64,000 nucleotides of DNA. It comes from Roseivirga sp. 4D4. Its GTDB lineage: Bacteria; Bacteroidota; Bacteroidia; Cytophagales; Cyclobacteriaceae. Below the pieces are notes generated by a model. That model was not told where the DNA came from. It worked only from the letters and a program-made list of their open reading frames with translations, and did not search any database. The stretch covers positions 45,001 through 109,000 of the forward strand of contig NZ_MDGP01000001.1 in assembly GCF_001747095.1 (NCBI RefSeq), in the 5' to 3' direction. Both the position numbers and the translations under genes were made by a program. This document shows, piece after piece, positions 35,982 to 45,023 of the stretch. Positions within the stretch are counted from its first letter, which is position 1, and the number at the start of each line of letters is the position of its first letter.

Positions 35982-36464
35982 TCTAGTACTCAAGGTGTAG
36001 ACACCACTATCTTTGAGTTCATATTCATAGTCGCCAGACGCTACTAAAATGTCGAACGACACACGCCATTGGTTGGCCGATATCTTTTGACCTGAAATAT
36101 CATTTCGTAAGAACCTGAAGGTTTCAAAAGCGCAAAAACAGGACCTGACATAGTAGAATTCTATCTCAGGATGTGGCACATCGTTGCTCGTATTAATGTT
36201 GAATTCTGTAGCATCTGCCGGTAATTCAATCCAAAAGAACTCTGTGAGTTCATCGTCCGCAATATTCTCTTCGTCAGGGTGAGTATAGGCAAAACGAATG
36301 GCAGTTTTATCACCTTCTTCCCACAGCACCCAAGTACCATAGTCATCATCTGGAGATGATAACTCAGAGTTTTCATAGTAAACCCGTTCAAGACTGCCGT
36401 CATTGGTATTGTCACAAGACGAAACGATCAGCAAACAAGTGACTATTGCAAATAGCTTTTTCAT
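35979..36464 (-). CDS. Hypothetical lipoprotein, 161 aa
   Basis: MKKLFAIVTCLLIVSSCDN is a lipoprotein signal with lipobox (VSSC). The mature part is acidic, beta-rich and contains a CFC pair within VRSCFCAFETF. I do not recognise the family. It lies between the icd terminator and the DUF6090-like gene, with 57 bp to the latter. It is a real gene by codon character and by the clean signal peptide; function unknown. Confidence 0.65.
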   Translation of the reverse strand: MKKLFAIVTCLLIVSSCDNTNDGSLERVYYENSELSSPDDDYGTWVLWEEGDKTAIRFAYTHPDEENIADDELTEFFWIELPADATEFNINTSNDVPHPEIEFYYVRSCFCAFETFRFLRNDISGQKISANQWRVSFDILVASGDYEYELKDSGVYTLSTR

Positions 36465-36521
36465 GTTTTTGACTTTTCTTCTTAGACTCCCAATGTGATA
36501 GATAGGTTGGAATCAGAGGGG

Positions 36522-37130
36522 TTACTGCAAACTGTCTAGTAGCTTTTTCACAGCTGGGATTGCTCCTTGATTGATCATTTCATCCAGGTTGGACATATAT
36601 TTTTGAAGATCAAGAAGTTCATTTTGGTACCAGTGAAATTCGGGTTTTAGATTACCCTGACGATCGTAAAAATTGATTGGTGTGTTCGAGATAAGTTGAT
36701 TATCGCATAGCTGATTGAAACGTTCTATTTGTTTGATGACCAGTTGCACATTATCATAACCACCACTTAGGCTGGCTGCCAAACTCGCATCTAGCTGAAT
36801 AAATACATCATCATTGAAACCTGCCCTTGTGATCAGCATAGGTGCTTCGAAAATGATGTTAACAGGTTTTGGTATTGGTTTTTCACCATTCTCTGCGGCA
36901 GTCTGAAAGTTGGTCAGGGCCTTGTTAATCGTTTTTTGGGCATTGCGAATGTCGAAAGACAGCTTATTTAGTTCAGAGCTGAAACTTGAAAAATAACGCT
37001 CTCGAATTTTTGTTTCTCTTTTTGTTTCTTGATATCTGTTGAGTTCAAAAGCACCGTATACCCCAACAAAGACAATAAGCAATTCTGCTATAAATTTGAC
37101 TAAACCCCTTCTTTCTTTTGCCATAACCAT
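36522..37130 (-). CDS. Single-pass membrane protein, DUF6090-like
   Basis: 202 aa. A short basic N-terminus, one membrane helix (FIAELLIVFVGVYGAFELN) followed by a helical, coiled-coil-like extracytoplasmic part (ERYFSSFSSELNKLSFDIRNAQ). The helix plus FELNRYQ pattern recalls the DUF6090 group of Bacteroidota; I am not certain. It starts at M1 or M3. It is 31 bp downstream of the threonine dehydrogenase gene on the same strand. No function can be given. Confidence 0.6.
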   Translation of the reverse strand: MVMAKERRGLVKFIAELLIVFVGVYGAFELNRYQETKRETKIRERYFSSFSSELNKLSFDIRNAQKTINKALTNFQTAAENGEKPIPKPVNIIFEAPMLITRAGFNDDVFIQLDASLAASLSGGYDNVQLVIKQIERFNQLCDNQLISNTPINFYDRQGNLKPEFHWYQNELLDLQKYMSNLDEMINQGAIPAVKKLLDSLQ

Positions 37131-37161
37131 AAGAGTGCTAAAGCTACAAAAATGTTGCAGG

Positions 37162-38118
37162 TTAGGCCTGTTCGAACTCGCTTAACAAGGCCGGCAGGTT
37201 TTCTAAAATATCTGAGGTCATCTTGTCCAAATCATAATTTGGTGACCAACCCCAATCGTTTCTAGCTACAGAGTCATCTATACTATCAGGCCACGAATCG
37301 GCAATCGCTTGTCTAAAATCTGGCTCATAACTAGCAGAAAATTCTGGAATCTCTTTCTGAATGGCTGCCACGATCTCTTTTGGTGAAAAGCTAATGGCTG
37401 ATACGTTATAACTCGACCGAACTTTGATATGATCTGCAGGTGCTTGCATTAAATCTAGAGTGGCCTTAATGGCATCGCTCATATACATCATTGGCAGATA
37501 GGTGTCTTCGGATAAAAAACACTCGAAAGGTTCGTTTCTCAGTGCTTTATGGTAAATGTCTACCGCATAATCTGTGGTGCCACCTCCTGGTAAGGACTTG
37601 TATCCGATCAAGCCAGGGTAACGCAGGCTTCTTACATCAACACCATATTTTTCGTGATAATACTCGCACCATCTTTCGCCCGCTAACTTGCTTATGCCAT
37701 AGACCGTGTTGGGATCCATTACCGTGTCTTGAGGCGTGTTGGCTCTAGGAGTAGAAGGACCAAAAACGGCAATGGAACTTGGCCAATAAATCCTTAACTG
37801 ATTTTCTTTAGCCGTTTCCAAAACATTGAGTAAGCCAGTCATATTGAGGTTCCATGCCCATTTCGGATTCTCTTCTCCTTTAGCGGAAAGAATTGCAGCT
37901 AGATGATAGATTTGAGTAATGCTATGTGTTTTGACAATGTCATTCAAACGATCGGCATTCATCACATCCAACTGTTCAAATGTAAAGTCCGAAATGGCGG
38001 ATACCGGTTGGGAAATGTCAGAGGCGATGACATTCGAATTACCAAACAGCCTTCCAAGCTCATTGGTCAATTCTGAACCAAGTTGGCCACAGGCTCCAAT
38101 CACTAAAATTCTCTCCAT
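37162..38118 (-). CDS. tdh: L-threonine 3-dehydrogenase, GalE-like SDR type
   Basis: 318 aa extended short-chain dehydrogenase. The NAD motif G8-A-C-G11-Q-L-G14 and the catalytic Y140-x3-K144 (YGISK) are present, along with SSIAVFG. It belongs to the GalE-like threonine dehydrogenase group known from Bacteroidota, distinct from the zinc-dependent E. coli Tdh. It oxidises L-threonine to 2-amino-3-oxobutyrate. The call rests on the divergent neighbour kbl, which uses that product. Without that context it would be annotated only as an NAD-dependent epimerase. Confidence 0.85.
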   Translation of the reverse strand: MERILVIGACGQLGSELTNELGRLFGNSNVIASDISQPVSAISDFTFEQLDVMNADRLNDIVKTHSITQIYHLAAILSAKGEENPKWAWNLNMTGLLNVLETAKENQLRIYWPSSIAVFGPSTPRANTPQDTVMDPNTVYGISKLAGERWCEYYHEKYGVDVRSLRYPGLIGYKSLPGGGTTDYAVDIYHKALRNEPFECFLSEDTYLPMMYMSDAIKATLDLMQAPADHIKVRSSYNVSAISFSPKEIVAAIQKEIPEFSASYEPDFRQAIADSWPDSIDDSVARNDWGWSPNYDLDKMTSDILENLPALLSEFEQA

Positions 38119-38187
38119 TGATTTCTATTTCTGGCTTGCAATATTAATTAAACAGCTCAATATGTAAAACGTTTGCATGACCAAAGG

Positions 38188-38214
38188 TTGGTTGCAATAC
38201 ATCTTATATATTTG
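38188..38214 (+). promoter_or_regulatory. Promoter of the small gene and kbl
   Basis: TATATTTG at 38207-38214 is a perfect -7 box with TTG at 38188-38190 (16-nt spacer). The expected start of transcription is near 38219, just before the ATG at 38222, which rules against the longer frame beginning at 38177. Confidence 0.5.
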
Positions 38215-38221
38215 CCCTGTC

Positions 38222-38476
38222 ATGGAAGAGATGAGTTTTGACGATTATCTGGTAAAAAAGAAAATTGACCCGAAAACTTTCCAAGAAGGAGAGCCTAGGC
38301 AATACGATGGCTTTAAGGCCCTTTTCGATCAGGTACATCCGGACAGCTTCACTGCACAAAAACTCTTTTTAATTAATAAAATAAGAAGGGCATATCCGCT
38401 CAAAGAGCAGGAAGTAGAGAAGGAAGTAAAGAAGCCCATGATGAGACCCAAGATAGCAAGACCTAAAACCAATTGA
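38222..38476 (+). CDS. Small conserved protein upstream of kbl
   Basis: 84 aa from the ATG at 38222 (MEEMSFDDY); an ATG at 38231 (MSFDDYL) is also possible. The longer frame from 38177 would start upstream of the promoter. The protein is charged and helical, containing [18 protein letters not shown] and [18 protein letters not shown], with a basic tail. I recall similar short proteins next to kbl in Cytophagales but know no function. One nucleotide separates its stop from the kbl ATG, so it is translationally linked to threonine degradation. Confidence 0.72.
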   Translation: MEEMSFDDYLVKKKIDPKTFQEGEPRQYDGFKALFDQVHPDSFTAQKLFLINKIRRAYPLKEQEVEKEVKKPMMRPKIARPKTN

Positions 38477-38477
38477 A

Positions 38478-39671
38478 ATGTACGATAAATTAAAGCCACA
38501 GCTACAAGCAGAGATTCAATCCATTAAGGAAGCAGGACTCTATAAACAGGAACGTGTAATTACTACCCCACAAGCAGCTGATATCAAGACCGATGATGGA
38601 AAAGAGGTAATTAACTTCTGTGCCAATAATTATTTAGGTTTATCGTCACATCCAAAAGTGGTTGCAGCGGCTAAAGCGGCTATCGATACCCATGGCTTTG
38701 GTATGTCATCAGTGAGATTCATTTGCGGAACGCAAGACATTCATAAAGAATTAGAGCAGAAGATTTCTGAGTTTTTAGGCACTGAAGACACCATTCTTTA
38801 TGCGGCTGCATTTGATGCTAATGGAGGCGTATTCGAACCTTTATTTGGACCTGAGGATTCAATTATTTCTGATGCTCTAAATCATGCCTCAATCATTGAT
38901 GGAGTCCGACTGTGTAAGGCGATGCGCTTTAGATACAAGAATGCTGATATGGCAGACCTTGAAGAGCAACTTAAGGCTGCGGATGCCAAGGGAGCAAAGC
39001 AAAAAATCATTGTGACCGATGGTGTTTTTTCTATGGACGGCACCATTGCCCCGATGGATAAGATTTGTGACCTAGCGGATCAGTATAATGCACTTGTGAT
39101 GACGGATGAATGTCATTCAACGGGCTTTATGGGTAAAACCGGACGTGGTGTTCATGAGCATCATAACTGCATGGATAGGGTAGACATTATCACAGGAACT
39201 CTGGGTAAAGCCTTGGGTGGCGCTTCTGGTGGTTTTACTTCTGGTAAGAAAGAAATTGTTGACCTCCTGCGTCAGCGTTCCAGGCCTTATTTGTTCTCGA
39301 ATACATTAGCTCCATCAATTGTAGGTGCATCCATTGCAGTGTTTGATATGCTATCGGAAACGACCGCCTTGAGAGATAAACTTGAAGAGAATACTAAGTA
39401 CTTCCGTGAGCAAATGACTGCTGCTGGTTTTGATATAAAGCCAGGAGAACATGCCATTGTACCAATAATGCTTTATGATGCGGTCTTATCTCAAAAAATG
39501 GCCAGTGCCATGCTGGAAAAGGGTATTTACGTGATTGGCTTCTATTTTCCCGTGGTGCCGAAAGGGCAAGCCAGAATTAGAGTGCAGATTTCAGCTGGTC
39601 ATGAGAGACATCACTTAGACAAGGCGATCGCTGCCTTTAAGGAAGTAGGGAAAGAATTGGGAGTGATTTAG
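38478..39671 (+). CDS. kbl: Glycine C-acetyltransferase (2-amino-3-ketobutyrate CoA ligase)
   Basis: 397 aa PLP enzyme of the alpha-oxoamine synthase family. It splits 2-amino-3-oxobutyrate with CoA into glycine and acetyl-CoA. The Schiff-base lysine is K244 in [20 protein letters not shown] provides the PLP-binding Asp and His. The length is typical. It acts with the divergent tdh. It converges on cdaA with stop codons overlapping by 4 nt and no terminator between them. Confidence 0.94.
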   Translation: MYDKLKPQLQAEIQSIKEAGLYKQERVITTPQAADIKTDDGKEVINFCANNYLGLSSHPKVVAAAKAAIDTHGFGMSSVRFICGTQDIHKELEQKISEFLGTEDTILYAAAFDANGGVFEPLFGPEDSIISDALNHASIIDGVRLCKAMRFRYKNADMADLEEQLKAADAKGAKQKIIVTDGVFSMDGTIAPMDKICDLADQYNALVMTDECHSTGFMGKTGRGVHEHHNCMDRVDIITGTLGKALGGASGGFTSGKKEIVDLLRQRSRPYLFSNTLAPSIVGASIAVFDMLSETTALRDKLEENTKYFREQMTAAGFDIKPGEHAIVPIMLYDAVLSQKMASAMLEKGIYVIGFYFPVVPKGQARIRVQISAGHERHHLDKAIAAFKEVGKELGVI

Positions 39672-40519
39672 GAAGCCACATCAAGTGGTTCGTTTCCTTC
39701 CGGATCGATTACCTCAGGGATAGGCTCTCTTTCCTGATGGTAGTCATTGATACGCTTTCGGATTTCAGGAATAGAGAGGTTACTGTCAATCAAACCATTT
39801 CTGGCTAAAGACATTTGACCAGTCTCTTCGGAAATGATTAACGTCAAAGTATCCGTAGCTTCCGACATTCCCAATGCAGCTCTATGGCGCATACCAAACT
39901 GTGCCGGCAAGTCTCTTTCGCTAACTGGTAGTATGCACCTGGCAGCTCTTACTTTTCCTTGGTTAATGATGACGGCACCATCGTGCAAAGGGCTGTACTT
40001 ATTAAAAATTGAGATTAAAAGTCGCTTAGAGATGGTGGCGTCCATAAAGTCTCCTGAATCGACATAGAATTTGAGTTCAGAGCTTTTAGAAAATACAATA
40101 AGGGCACCTGTATTGGTACTTGAAAGTGCTTTGGTGGCTTCAATAATAGGTGTGATATTAAAGGATTCTTTGGCTTCTCGCTTTTTCCAGATCATGATAG
40201 ACTGCAGCAGGTCGTTTTGCCGGAAAGTTGTTTTGCCTAGAATGAGCAGGAATTTTCGGATTTCTTGGGAGAAAATGATAATGGCGGCCAATACTCCAAC
40301 TCCCATAAATTGACCAAGGATTCCAGCGAGTAGTTCCATTTGTGCTGCGCGCACGACTAAGTAAACTAAGTAGAGCACTAAAAACCCAATTAGTACTCTT
40401 ACTGCTACACTACCTTTTAAGAGTTTATAGACCTGGTAAAGCAGAACACTGACCAATAGGATATCCAGGATGTCAATCCATCTTACATCTAGAAACCCTA
40501 TTTTAAATGCGTATATCAA
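39668..40519 (-). CDS. cdaA: Diadenylate cyclase CdaA (c-di-AMP synthase)
   Basis: 283 aa. Three N-terminal membrane helices (~15-95), then the DAC domain with both catalytic motifs: D180-G-A and R211-H-R. It makes cyclic di-AMP from two ATP, a messenger for osmolyte and cell-wall balance. It overlaps folP by 4 nt (ATGA type) on the same strand, an order I associate with Bacteroidota. The usual Firmicutes partner CdaR is absent. A c-di-AMP phosphodiesterase is not visible. Confidence 0.93.
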   Translation of the reverse strand: MIYAFKIGFLDVRWIDILDILLVSVLLYQVYKLLKGSVAVRVLIGFLVLYLVYLVVRAAQMELLAGILGQFMGVGVLAAIIIFSQEIRKFLLILGKTTFRQNDLLQSIMIWKKREAKESFNITPIIEATKALSSTNTGALIVFSKSSELKFYVDSGDFMDATISKRLLISIFNKYSPLHDGAVIINQGKVRAARCILPVSERDLPAQFGMRHRAALGMSEATDTLTLIISEETGQMSLARNGLIDSNLSIPEIRKRINDYHQEREPIPEVIDPEGNEPLDVAS

Positions 40520-41385
40520 CCCTTGTATGCCTTATAAAGCTTTATTGTTTCCATCGCCTCCTTTACATCATGGACTCTCAATATCGATGCACCATTGATC
40601 AAGGCAGCCATATTTAATGCTGTTGTTCCATTGAGTGCTTCTTCGGCAGAGGTGTCAAGCGTTTTATAGATCATTGATTTTCTTGACAGGCCAGCCAGTA
40701 TCGGCAACTTCAATCTTTTAAAATAACCCAAATTCCGAAGGATATCATAGTTCTGCGCAATCGTTTTTGCGAAGCCAAACCCAGGGTCAATAATTATGTC
40801 CTTAACACCAAGACCCTTTAGTACTGAACATTTAGCAGAAAGCTCGGCACTTATATCATTCAGAAGGTGATCATAGTCTGTATGGGTCTTCATGGTCGCA
40901 GGAGTTCCTCGCATATGCATAAGAATATAAGGGACATTGAGTTTCGCCACAGTTTTGAACATTTCACTGTCCAGATTACCCCCAGAAACATCGTTGACCA
41001 GTGAAGCTCCGGCATTTACTGCAGCTTTGGCTACTTCTGATCGGAATGTATCTATTGAAATATACGCCTTTGGAAAAGCCTTGTTAATGGCTTCAATGGC
41101 TGGAACGGTCCTTTCTAGTTCTGTAACTTCGGTAATATCCTCAGCACCCGGCCTGGTAGAGTATCCTCCAATATCTAGTATAAAGGCCCCGGCTTCAAGC
41201 ATCTTCCCGGCTCTATCGACAATTTCCTGAAGACCATTGGCTCTGCTCCCCTCATAGAATGAGTCAGGAGTGGTATTGAGAATCCCCATGACTTTTTGGC
41301 TATCCAGAGAAACCAGATTTCCCCTGAGATTCAATGTGCTTTTTGTACTAAATAACTTATCTTTCGCTTTCAAGAATTGTCCCAA
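40516..41385 (-). CDS. folP: Dihydropteroate synthase
   Basis: 289 aa. It joins p-aminobenzoate to dihydropterin pyrophosphate in folate synthesis and is the sulfonamide target. Motifs: KVMGILNTTPDSF, GGYSTRPGAEDI, ISIDTFRS, NDVSGG, DPGFGFAK and LAGLSRKSMI. No ATG precedes the first motif in frame; the start appears to be a TTG (41385, or 41373), which gives the ~30-residue leader seen in relatives. The start lies only ~20 bp from the divergent DUF1599 gene. It is co-translated with cdaA. Confidence 0.93.
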   Translation of the reverse strand: MGQFLKAKDKLFSTKSTLNLRGNLVSLDSQKVMGILNTTPDSFYEGSRANGLQEIVDRAGKMLEAGAFILDIGGYSTRPGAEDITEVTELERTVPAIEAINKAFPKAYISIDTFRSEVAKAAVNAGASLVNDVSGGNLDSEMFKTVAKLNVPYILMHMRGTPATMKTHTDYDHLLNDISAELSAKCSVLKGLGVKDIIIDPGFGFAKTIAQNYDILRNLGYFKRLKLPILAGLSRKSMIYKTLDTSAEEALNGTTALNMAALINGASILRVHDVKEAMETIKLYKAYKG

Positions 41386-41405
41386 ATTTTAAATAAGCGA
41401 TTACT

Positions 41406-41954
41406 TTGGAGGAGCAAACGGTAGGCGAATATAAGCAAGTTATTAAGGCCTGTAAAGACATATTTCTCAAGAAAACTCAGGACTATGGTACGGCCTGGAG
41501 AGTGTTGAGATTACCTTCTATTACGGACCAGATCTTTATAAAAGCACAACGGATTCGCTCTATTCAGGAGAAAGGTGCTCAGAAAGTGGATGATGATATC
41601 TCAGGAGAGTTTATCGGGATAATTAACTACTGTGTGATTGCCTTAATCCAAATGAACCTCACGGATGATGATCCCATGGAAATGGATGTGCAAGTGTTGG
41701 AACCGCTTTACGATAAACATGTGAAGGAGACCATGGAGCTTCTATTAAATAAGAATCACGACTATGGTGAGGCATGGAGAGATATGCGTGTTGCTTCAAT
41801 AACGGACATCGTATTGATGAAGCTTTTGCGTGTTAAACAAATTGAAGATAATCAAGGGAAGACGATCATTTCAGAAGGGATTGATGCCAATTATATGGAT
41901 ATGATCAATTATGCCGTTTTCTGTATGATTCTGATGGGATTTGCCAAATCATGA
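41406..41954 (+). CDS. DUF1599 protein with two internal repeats
   Basis: 182 aa beginning at TTG (41406); an in-frame stop at 41394 leaves no upstream ATG. The two halves repeat: DYGTAWRVLRLPSITDQI (from ~22) and DYGEAWRDMRVASITDIV (from ~118), each followed by a GIINY/DMINYA helix. DUF1599 has no proven role; its all-helical D/E-rich look resembles MazG-like NTP pyrophosphohydrolases, which is only a guess. It is followed by the BT_3928-like gene with a 4-nt overlap, a common Bacteroidota pair. Confidence 0.82.
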   Translation: MEEQTVGEYKQVIKACKDIFLKKTQDYGTAWRVLRLPSITDQIFIKAQRIRSIQEKGAQKVDDDISGEFIGIINYCVIALIQMNLTDDDPMEMDVQVLEPLYDKHVKETMELLLNKNHDYGEAWRDMRVASITDIVLMKLLRVKQIEDNQGKTIISEGIDANYMDMINYAVFCMILMGFAKS

Positions 41955-42943
41955 AAGTATTAAACGCAATAGCACGCTACATAGTAGGGGGCCTCTTTAT
42001 ATTCTCAGGCCTAATCAAAGTCAATGATCCCGTAGGAACCCAAATAAAATTGGAGGAGTACTTTTCGGTTTTTGCCGTTGATATTGCTCCGTTCTTTGAA
42101 TCGCTAAAACCGATCTCATTGTTTCTGTCCATGCTGCTTTCGACTTTGGAAGTAGTATTAGGTATTGCCTTGCTTCTTAAGTACAGAGAAAAACTAGTGA
42201 CGACACTGTTGTTGGCAATGATCGTCTTTTTTACTTTTTTGACTTTCTACTCTGCCTATTTCAATAAGGTGACGGACTGTGGGTGTTTTGGAGATGCCAT
42301 TAAGCTTACCCCATGGGAATCTTTTATTAAGGATATAGTCCTTCTTGTCTTCATTGTGGTGCTCTTTGTCAATAGAAAGAAGAATCAACTTCTGGAAGAG
42401 ACGAAACTCAAAACAGGTATTGTTGCTGCTTCATTGGTTTTTTGCCTGGCTGTGGCTTTCTGGTCCGTTAATCATTTGCCGACAATTGATTTCAGAGCCT
42501 ACAAAGCCGGTACCAGTATTCCTGCGGACATGCTTCCTCCTGCAAATGACCCCAGTGTTGTGCCTAAGATTACCAACTTCGCTATTTATGGAGATGAGTC
42601 TGACCACACGCAAGAAGTGCTGAGAGGCAATAAACTTTTGGTGGTAGTCCATGAGACAGAAAAGACTGATATTGATTCTTATAATATGCTGAATAGCCTG
42701 ATTGGTGCCTTAGGAAATCAAGTAGATGTGGTTGCTATTACGGCATCATCTGGTCCACAATTCGAGGATTTACGCCATACGGTTCAGCTTGCTATCCCGT
42801 ATTACTACTCTGACAAGACTTTGCTCAAAACGATGATTAGATCAAACCCGGGACTCGTGCTGTTGAATAACGGAGAGGTAATGAAGAAATGGCATTACAA
42901 TGATATCCCTGATGCCGGGGAGTTACTATCTAATTTGAATTAA
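41951..42943 (+). CDS. BT_3928-family membrane protein: DoxX/MauE-like N-terminus, thioredoxin-like C-terminus
   Basis: 330 aa. The N-terminal half has four helices of DoxX/MauE type (RYIVGGLFIFSGLIKVNDP...) and the motif DCGCFGD (around residue 112) seen in MauE-like redox membrane proteins. A fifth helix follows near 155, and the C-terminal part (~190-330) resembles a thioredoxin fold (KLLVVVHETEKTD, GLVLLNNGEVMKKW) but has no CxxC. A role in envelope thiol chemistry is possible. It overlaps DUF1599 by 4 nt and aroK by 1 nt. Confidence 0.8.
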   Translation: MKVLNAIARYIVGGLFIFSGLIKVNDPVGTQIKLEEYFSVFAVDIAPFFESLKPISLFLSMLLSTLEVVLGIALLLKYREKLVTTLLLAMIVFFTFLTFYSAYFNKVTDCGCFGDAIKLTPWESFIKDIVLLVFIVVLFVNRKKNQLLEETKLKTGIVAASLVFCLAVAFWSVNHLPTIDFRAYKAGTSIPADMLPPANDPSVVPKITNFAIYGDESDHTQEVLRGNKLLVVVHETEKTDIDSYNMLNSLIGALGNQVDVVAITASSGPQFEDLRHTVQLAIPYYYSDKTLLKTMIRSNPGLVLLNNGEVMKKWHYNDIPDAGELLSNLN

Positions 42944-43470
42944 TGAATTTTAGAAACGGTATTTTCCTGATCGGACTCGCGGGGTCTGGTAAGTCGACCC
43001 TTGGGAAATCCTTGGCAACAAGGCTCAGCTATAAGTTCATTGACCTAGATGCAGAAATTGAAAAGAAGGAGGGGGTGACAATTCCAGAGATTTTCAAGAA
43101 GTATGGGGAAGGGCAATTTAGAATCTTTGAGAGAGAAACTTTACACCAACTCATCGCAGTTGAGGATCACTTTGTGTTAGCAACGGGTGGTGGTACTCCG
43201 TGCTACCATTTTAATATGGATGCCATGAATGAGGCGGGTATGACCATATACCTTGATGTTGCCCCTGGAGACCTAGCCTTAAGAATTATTGAAGATGGTG
43301 TAGAAGGCAGGCCCATGTTCAAAAGCTATGATCATGTAGACTTGATTCAGGAAATTAGAGAAATGAAGGCCAGGCGTGAAGAATACTATGAGCTGGCCAA
43401 AATAAAAATTAGAGATAATCGGATTTCCGCGGAAATGATTATCTCTAATATCAATGCGGCTAAAGACTAG
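42943..43470 (+). CDS. aroK: Shikimate kinase
   Basis: 175 aa. P-loop G11-LAGSGKST (K17), the shikimate-binding DLDAEIEKKEG segment, RIFERET and the ATGGGTP segment. It phosphorylates shikimate at O3 on the way to chorismate, in the cytoplasm. The ATG overlaps the previous stop (TAATG). It ends in CTAG shared with the stop of the convergent porin gene. In other Bacteroidota I recall tpiA in this position after BT_3928; here it is aroK. Confidence 0.93.
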   Translation: MNFRNGIFLIGLAGSGKSTLGKSLATRLSYKFIDLDAEIEKKEGVTIPEIFKKYGEGQFRIFERETLHQLIAVEDHFVLATGGGTPCYHFNMDAMNEAGMTIYLDVAPGDLALRIIEDGVEGRPMFKSYDHVDLIQEIREMKARREEYYELAKIKIRDNRISAEMIISNINAAKD

Positions 43471-45002
43471 AAGTTCAGCCCAAAGCTTATTCTCGCATTA
43501 TTCAATGTTGTTTCAGTGATCGATGTTGGTCCAGCACTATCAGCAAAGGAGAAAGATGTAAATGATTCTTCGAACCTAGTTTGACTATATGAGAAGTCTA
43601 AGAAGTACTTACCAAGATTAAGGCCAACACCTCCGGAGATCACGGTTCTAGACCGGTCTACATCACTAAATGTATTGAACCTTCCATTTGTCGGGTCACC
43701 TAACATCGCATAACCTGCTCTAAACCTAAAAATCTTGTAACGGTACTCAGCGCCAAGCCTCAGGTTGTTGACCGATTCGAAGTTATTTCGGATTGTTTCA
43801 TTATCATTATCGGCAATGAAGTCTGCTGAAGAAACATTAGCACTTCCGTAGTTAAGCCTTTCGTAGTCCGCTGTAATAAAACCGTTCTTTCCTAAGAAGA
43901 ACGCGACACCTGCATTGAATCGCAATGGAGTTCTCAGTTCGTAGTCAGAGAAGAAAATATTAGTCTGAGTCTGTAAACTATTCAGGACTGTATCTTCTAG
44001 AATAACACGGTTTCCATTGTCTAGGAAAGTTGAAGCATCGAAGTTATTCCACTCTGAATTATAAATGGCATCACTTTCTTCGCTGAAGTTATACCAGGTC
44101 GGTGAGGTCAAAGAAACTCCAAACCGAACGAAGTCTACCGGTCTTACAATTACTCCGATATTAGCATTGAAGCCTGTGCCTGATACATCAAATCGTTCAT
44201 CCAATGTGAATGATGACAATACCGTGTTAGAAAACTCTTCGGTATAAATACGATTCGAAGTGTAATTTGTAGATAGGATGCCAATTCCAGCTCCTAGATA
44301 GATTTTGTCGTCATAGTTTCCACCAAAGGCTATGTTAATTTGATCGGTAAAACCGGTTCTGTTAATTCTTTCTCGCTGAATAGGGTTTCCTGCCACTGGT
44401 GACAAATAAAAGTCTTCAGCCCCAGGTAATGGATTGATCAAAAAATGATCGTAGCCTACCTGTTCAATACCACCAAGTTCTTCAGGAAAGAAGAGGTCCG
44501 CTCTGTCAAGCATTGCATCAATAATCGAAGTGCCTATACCTTGACCAGAATAGCTCAGTTGTTGTCTAAAATCATTAACCCGATTGAAAGTAATGGCTAA
44601 AGAGCCACCACGCCATCCCCCTGGGACGTAATCGCTTTTATTGAAGTTAATGATCAGACCAAGGTTTGCAATATTCAAGTTGGAATCCTCTGTTCTTGAA
44701 TCATTGAGCAAATAAGTCGACTCAAACTGATTGAAATTAAAACCAGGTGTTAGCACAAACTGAGATCTGTTATAAAAACCTAAACCTGCTGGGTTCAATA
44801 TGGCTGAGCTTACATCTCCACCGAGAACCGAACCTGAGCCGCCTAAACCTAAGATTCTTGCCGAACCGAAATTGTTGAGTTGGCTAAACCTCAAAGCATC
44901 TTCATAATATCCGAATGAACCGGGTTGTATTTGAGCCTGAGCTCCAAACTGTAGGCAAAGCGCTGCCAAGCCTACTAGCATAAGCTTTCTTATTCCTTTC
45001 AT
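43467..45002 (-). CDS. FadL/OmpP1/TodX-like outer-membrane transporter
   Basis: 511 aa with a signal peptide (to GAQAQ). The early segment RILGLGGSGSVLGGDVSSAILNPAGLGFYNRSQF carries the NPAGL motif of FadL-type barrels, and the rest is a beta-barrel ending RISFGLNF. It probably admits hydrophobic compounds; the substrate is unknown. It is preceded by the Ser/Arg-rich lipoprotein gene 21 bp upstream on the same strand. Its stop overlaps that of aroK. Confidence 0.85.
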   Translation of the reverse strand: MKGIRKLMLVGLAALCLQFGAQAQIQPGSFGYYEDALRFSQLNNFGSARILGLGGSGSVLGGDVSSAILNPAGLGFYNRSQFVLTPGFNFNQFESTYLLNDSRTEDSNLNIANLGLIINFNKSDYVPGGWRGGSLAITFNRVNDFRQQLSYSGQGIGTSIIDAMLDRADLFFPEELGGIEQVGYDHFLINPLPGAEDFYLSPVAGNPIQRERINRTGFTDQINIAFGGNYDDKIYLGAGIGILSTNYTSNRIYTEEFSNTVLSSFTLDERFDVSGTGFNANIGVIVRPVDFVRFGVSLTSPTWYNFSEESDAIYNSEWNNFDASTFLDNGNRVILEDTVLNSLQTQTNIFFSDYELRTPLRFNAGVAFFLGKNGFITADYERLNYGSANVSSADFIADNDNETIRNNFESVNNLRLGAEYRYKIFRFRAGYAMLGDPTNGRFNTFSDVDRSRTVISGGVGLNLGKYFLDFSYSQTRFEESFTSFSFADSAGPTSITETTLNNARISFGLNF

Positions 45003-45023
45003 CTTCTGAGTTTTTGTTGTTTG

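Noticed and set aside
35979-37130. Lipoprotein plus DUF6090-like pair as a toxin-antitoxin module
   Set aside because: Both carry export or membrane signals, the gap is 57 bp, and neither shows a toxin or antitoxin fold.
38177-38221. Longer start of the small gene before kbl
   Set aside because: It starts upstream of the promoter boxes, so it would not be in the mRNA.
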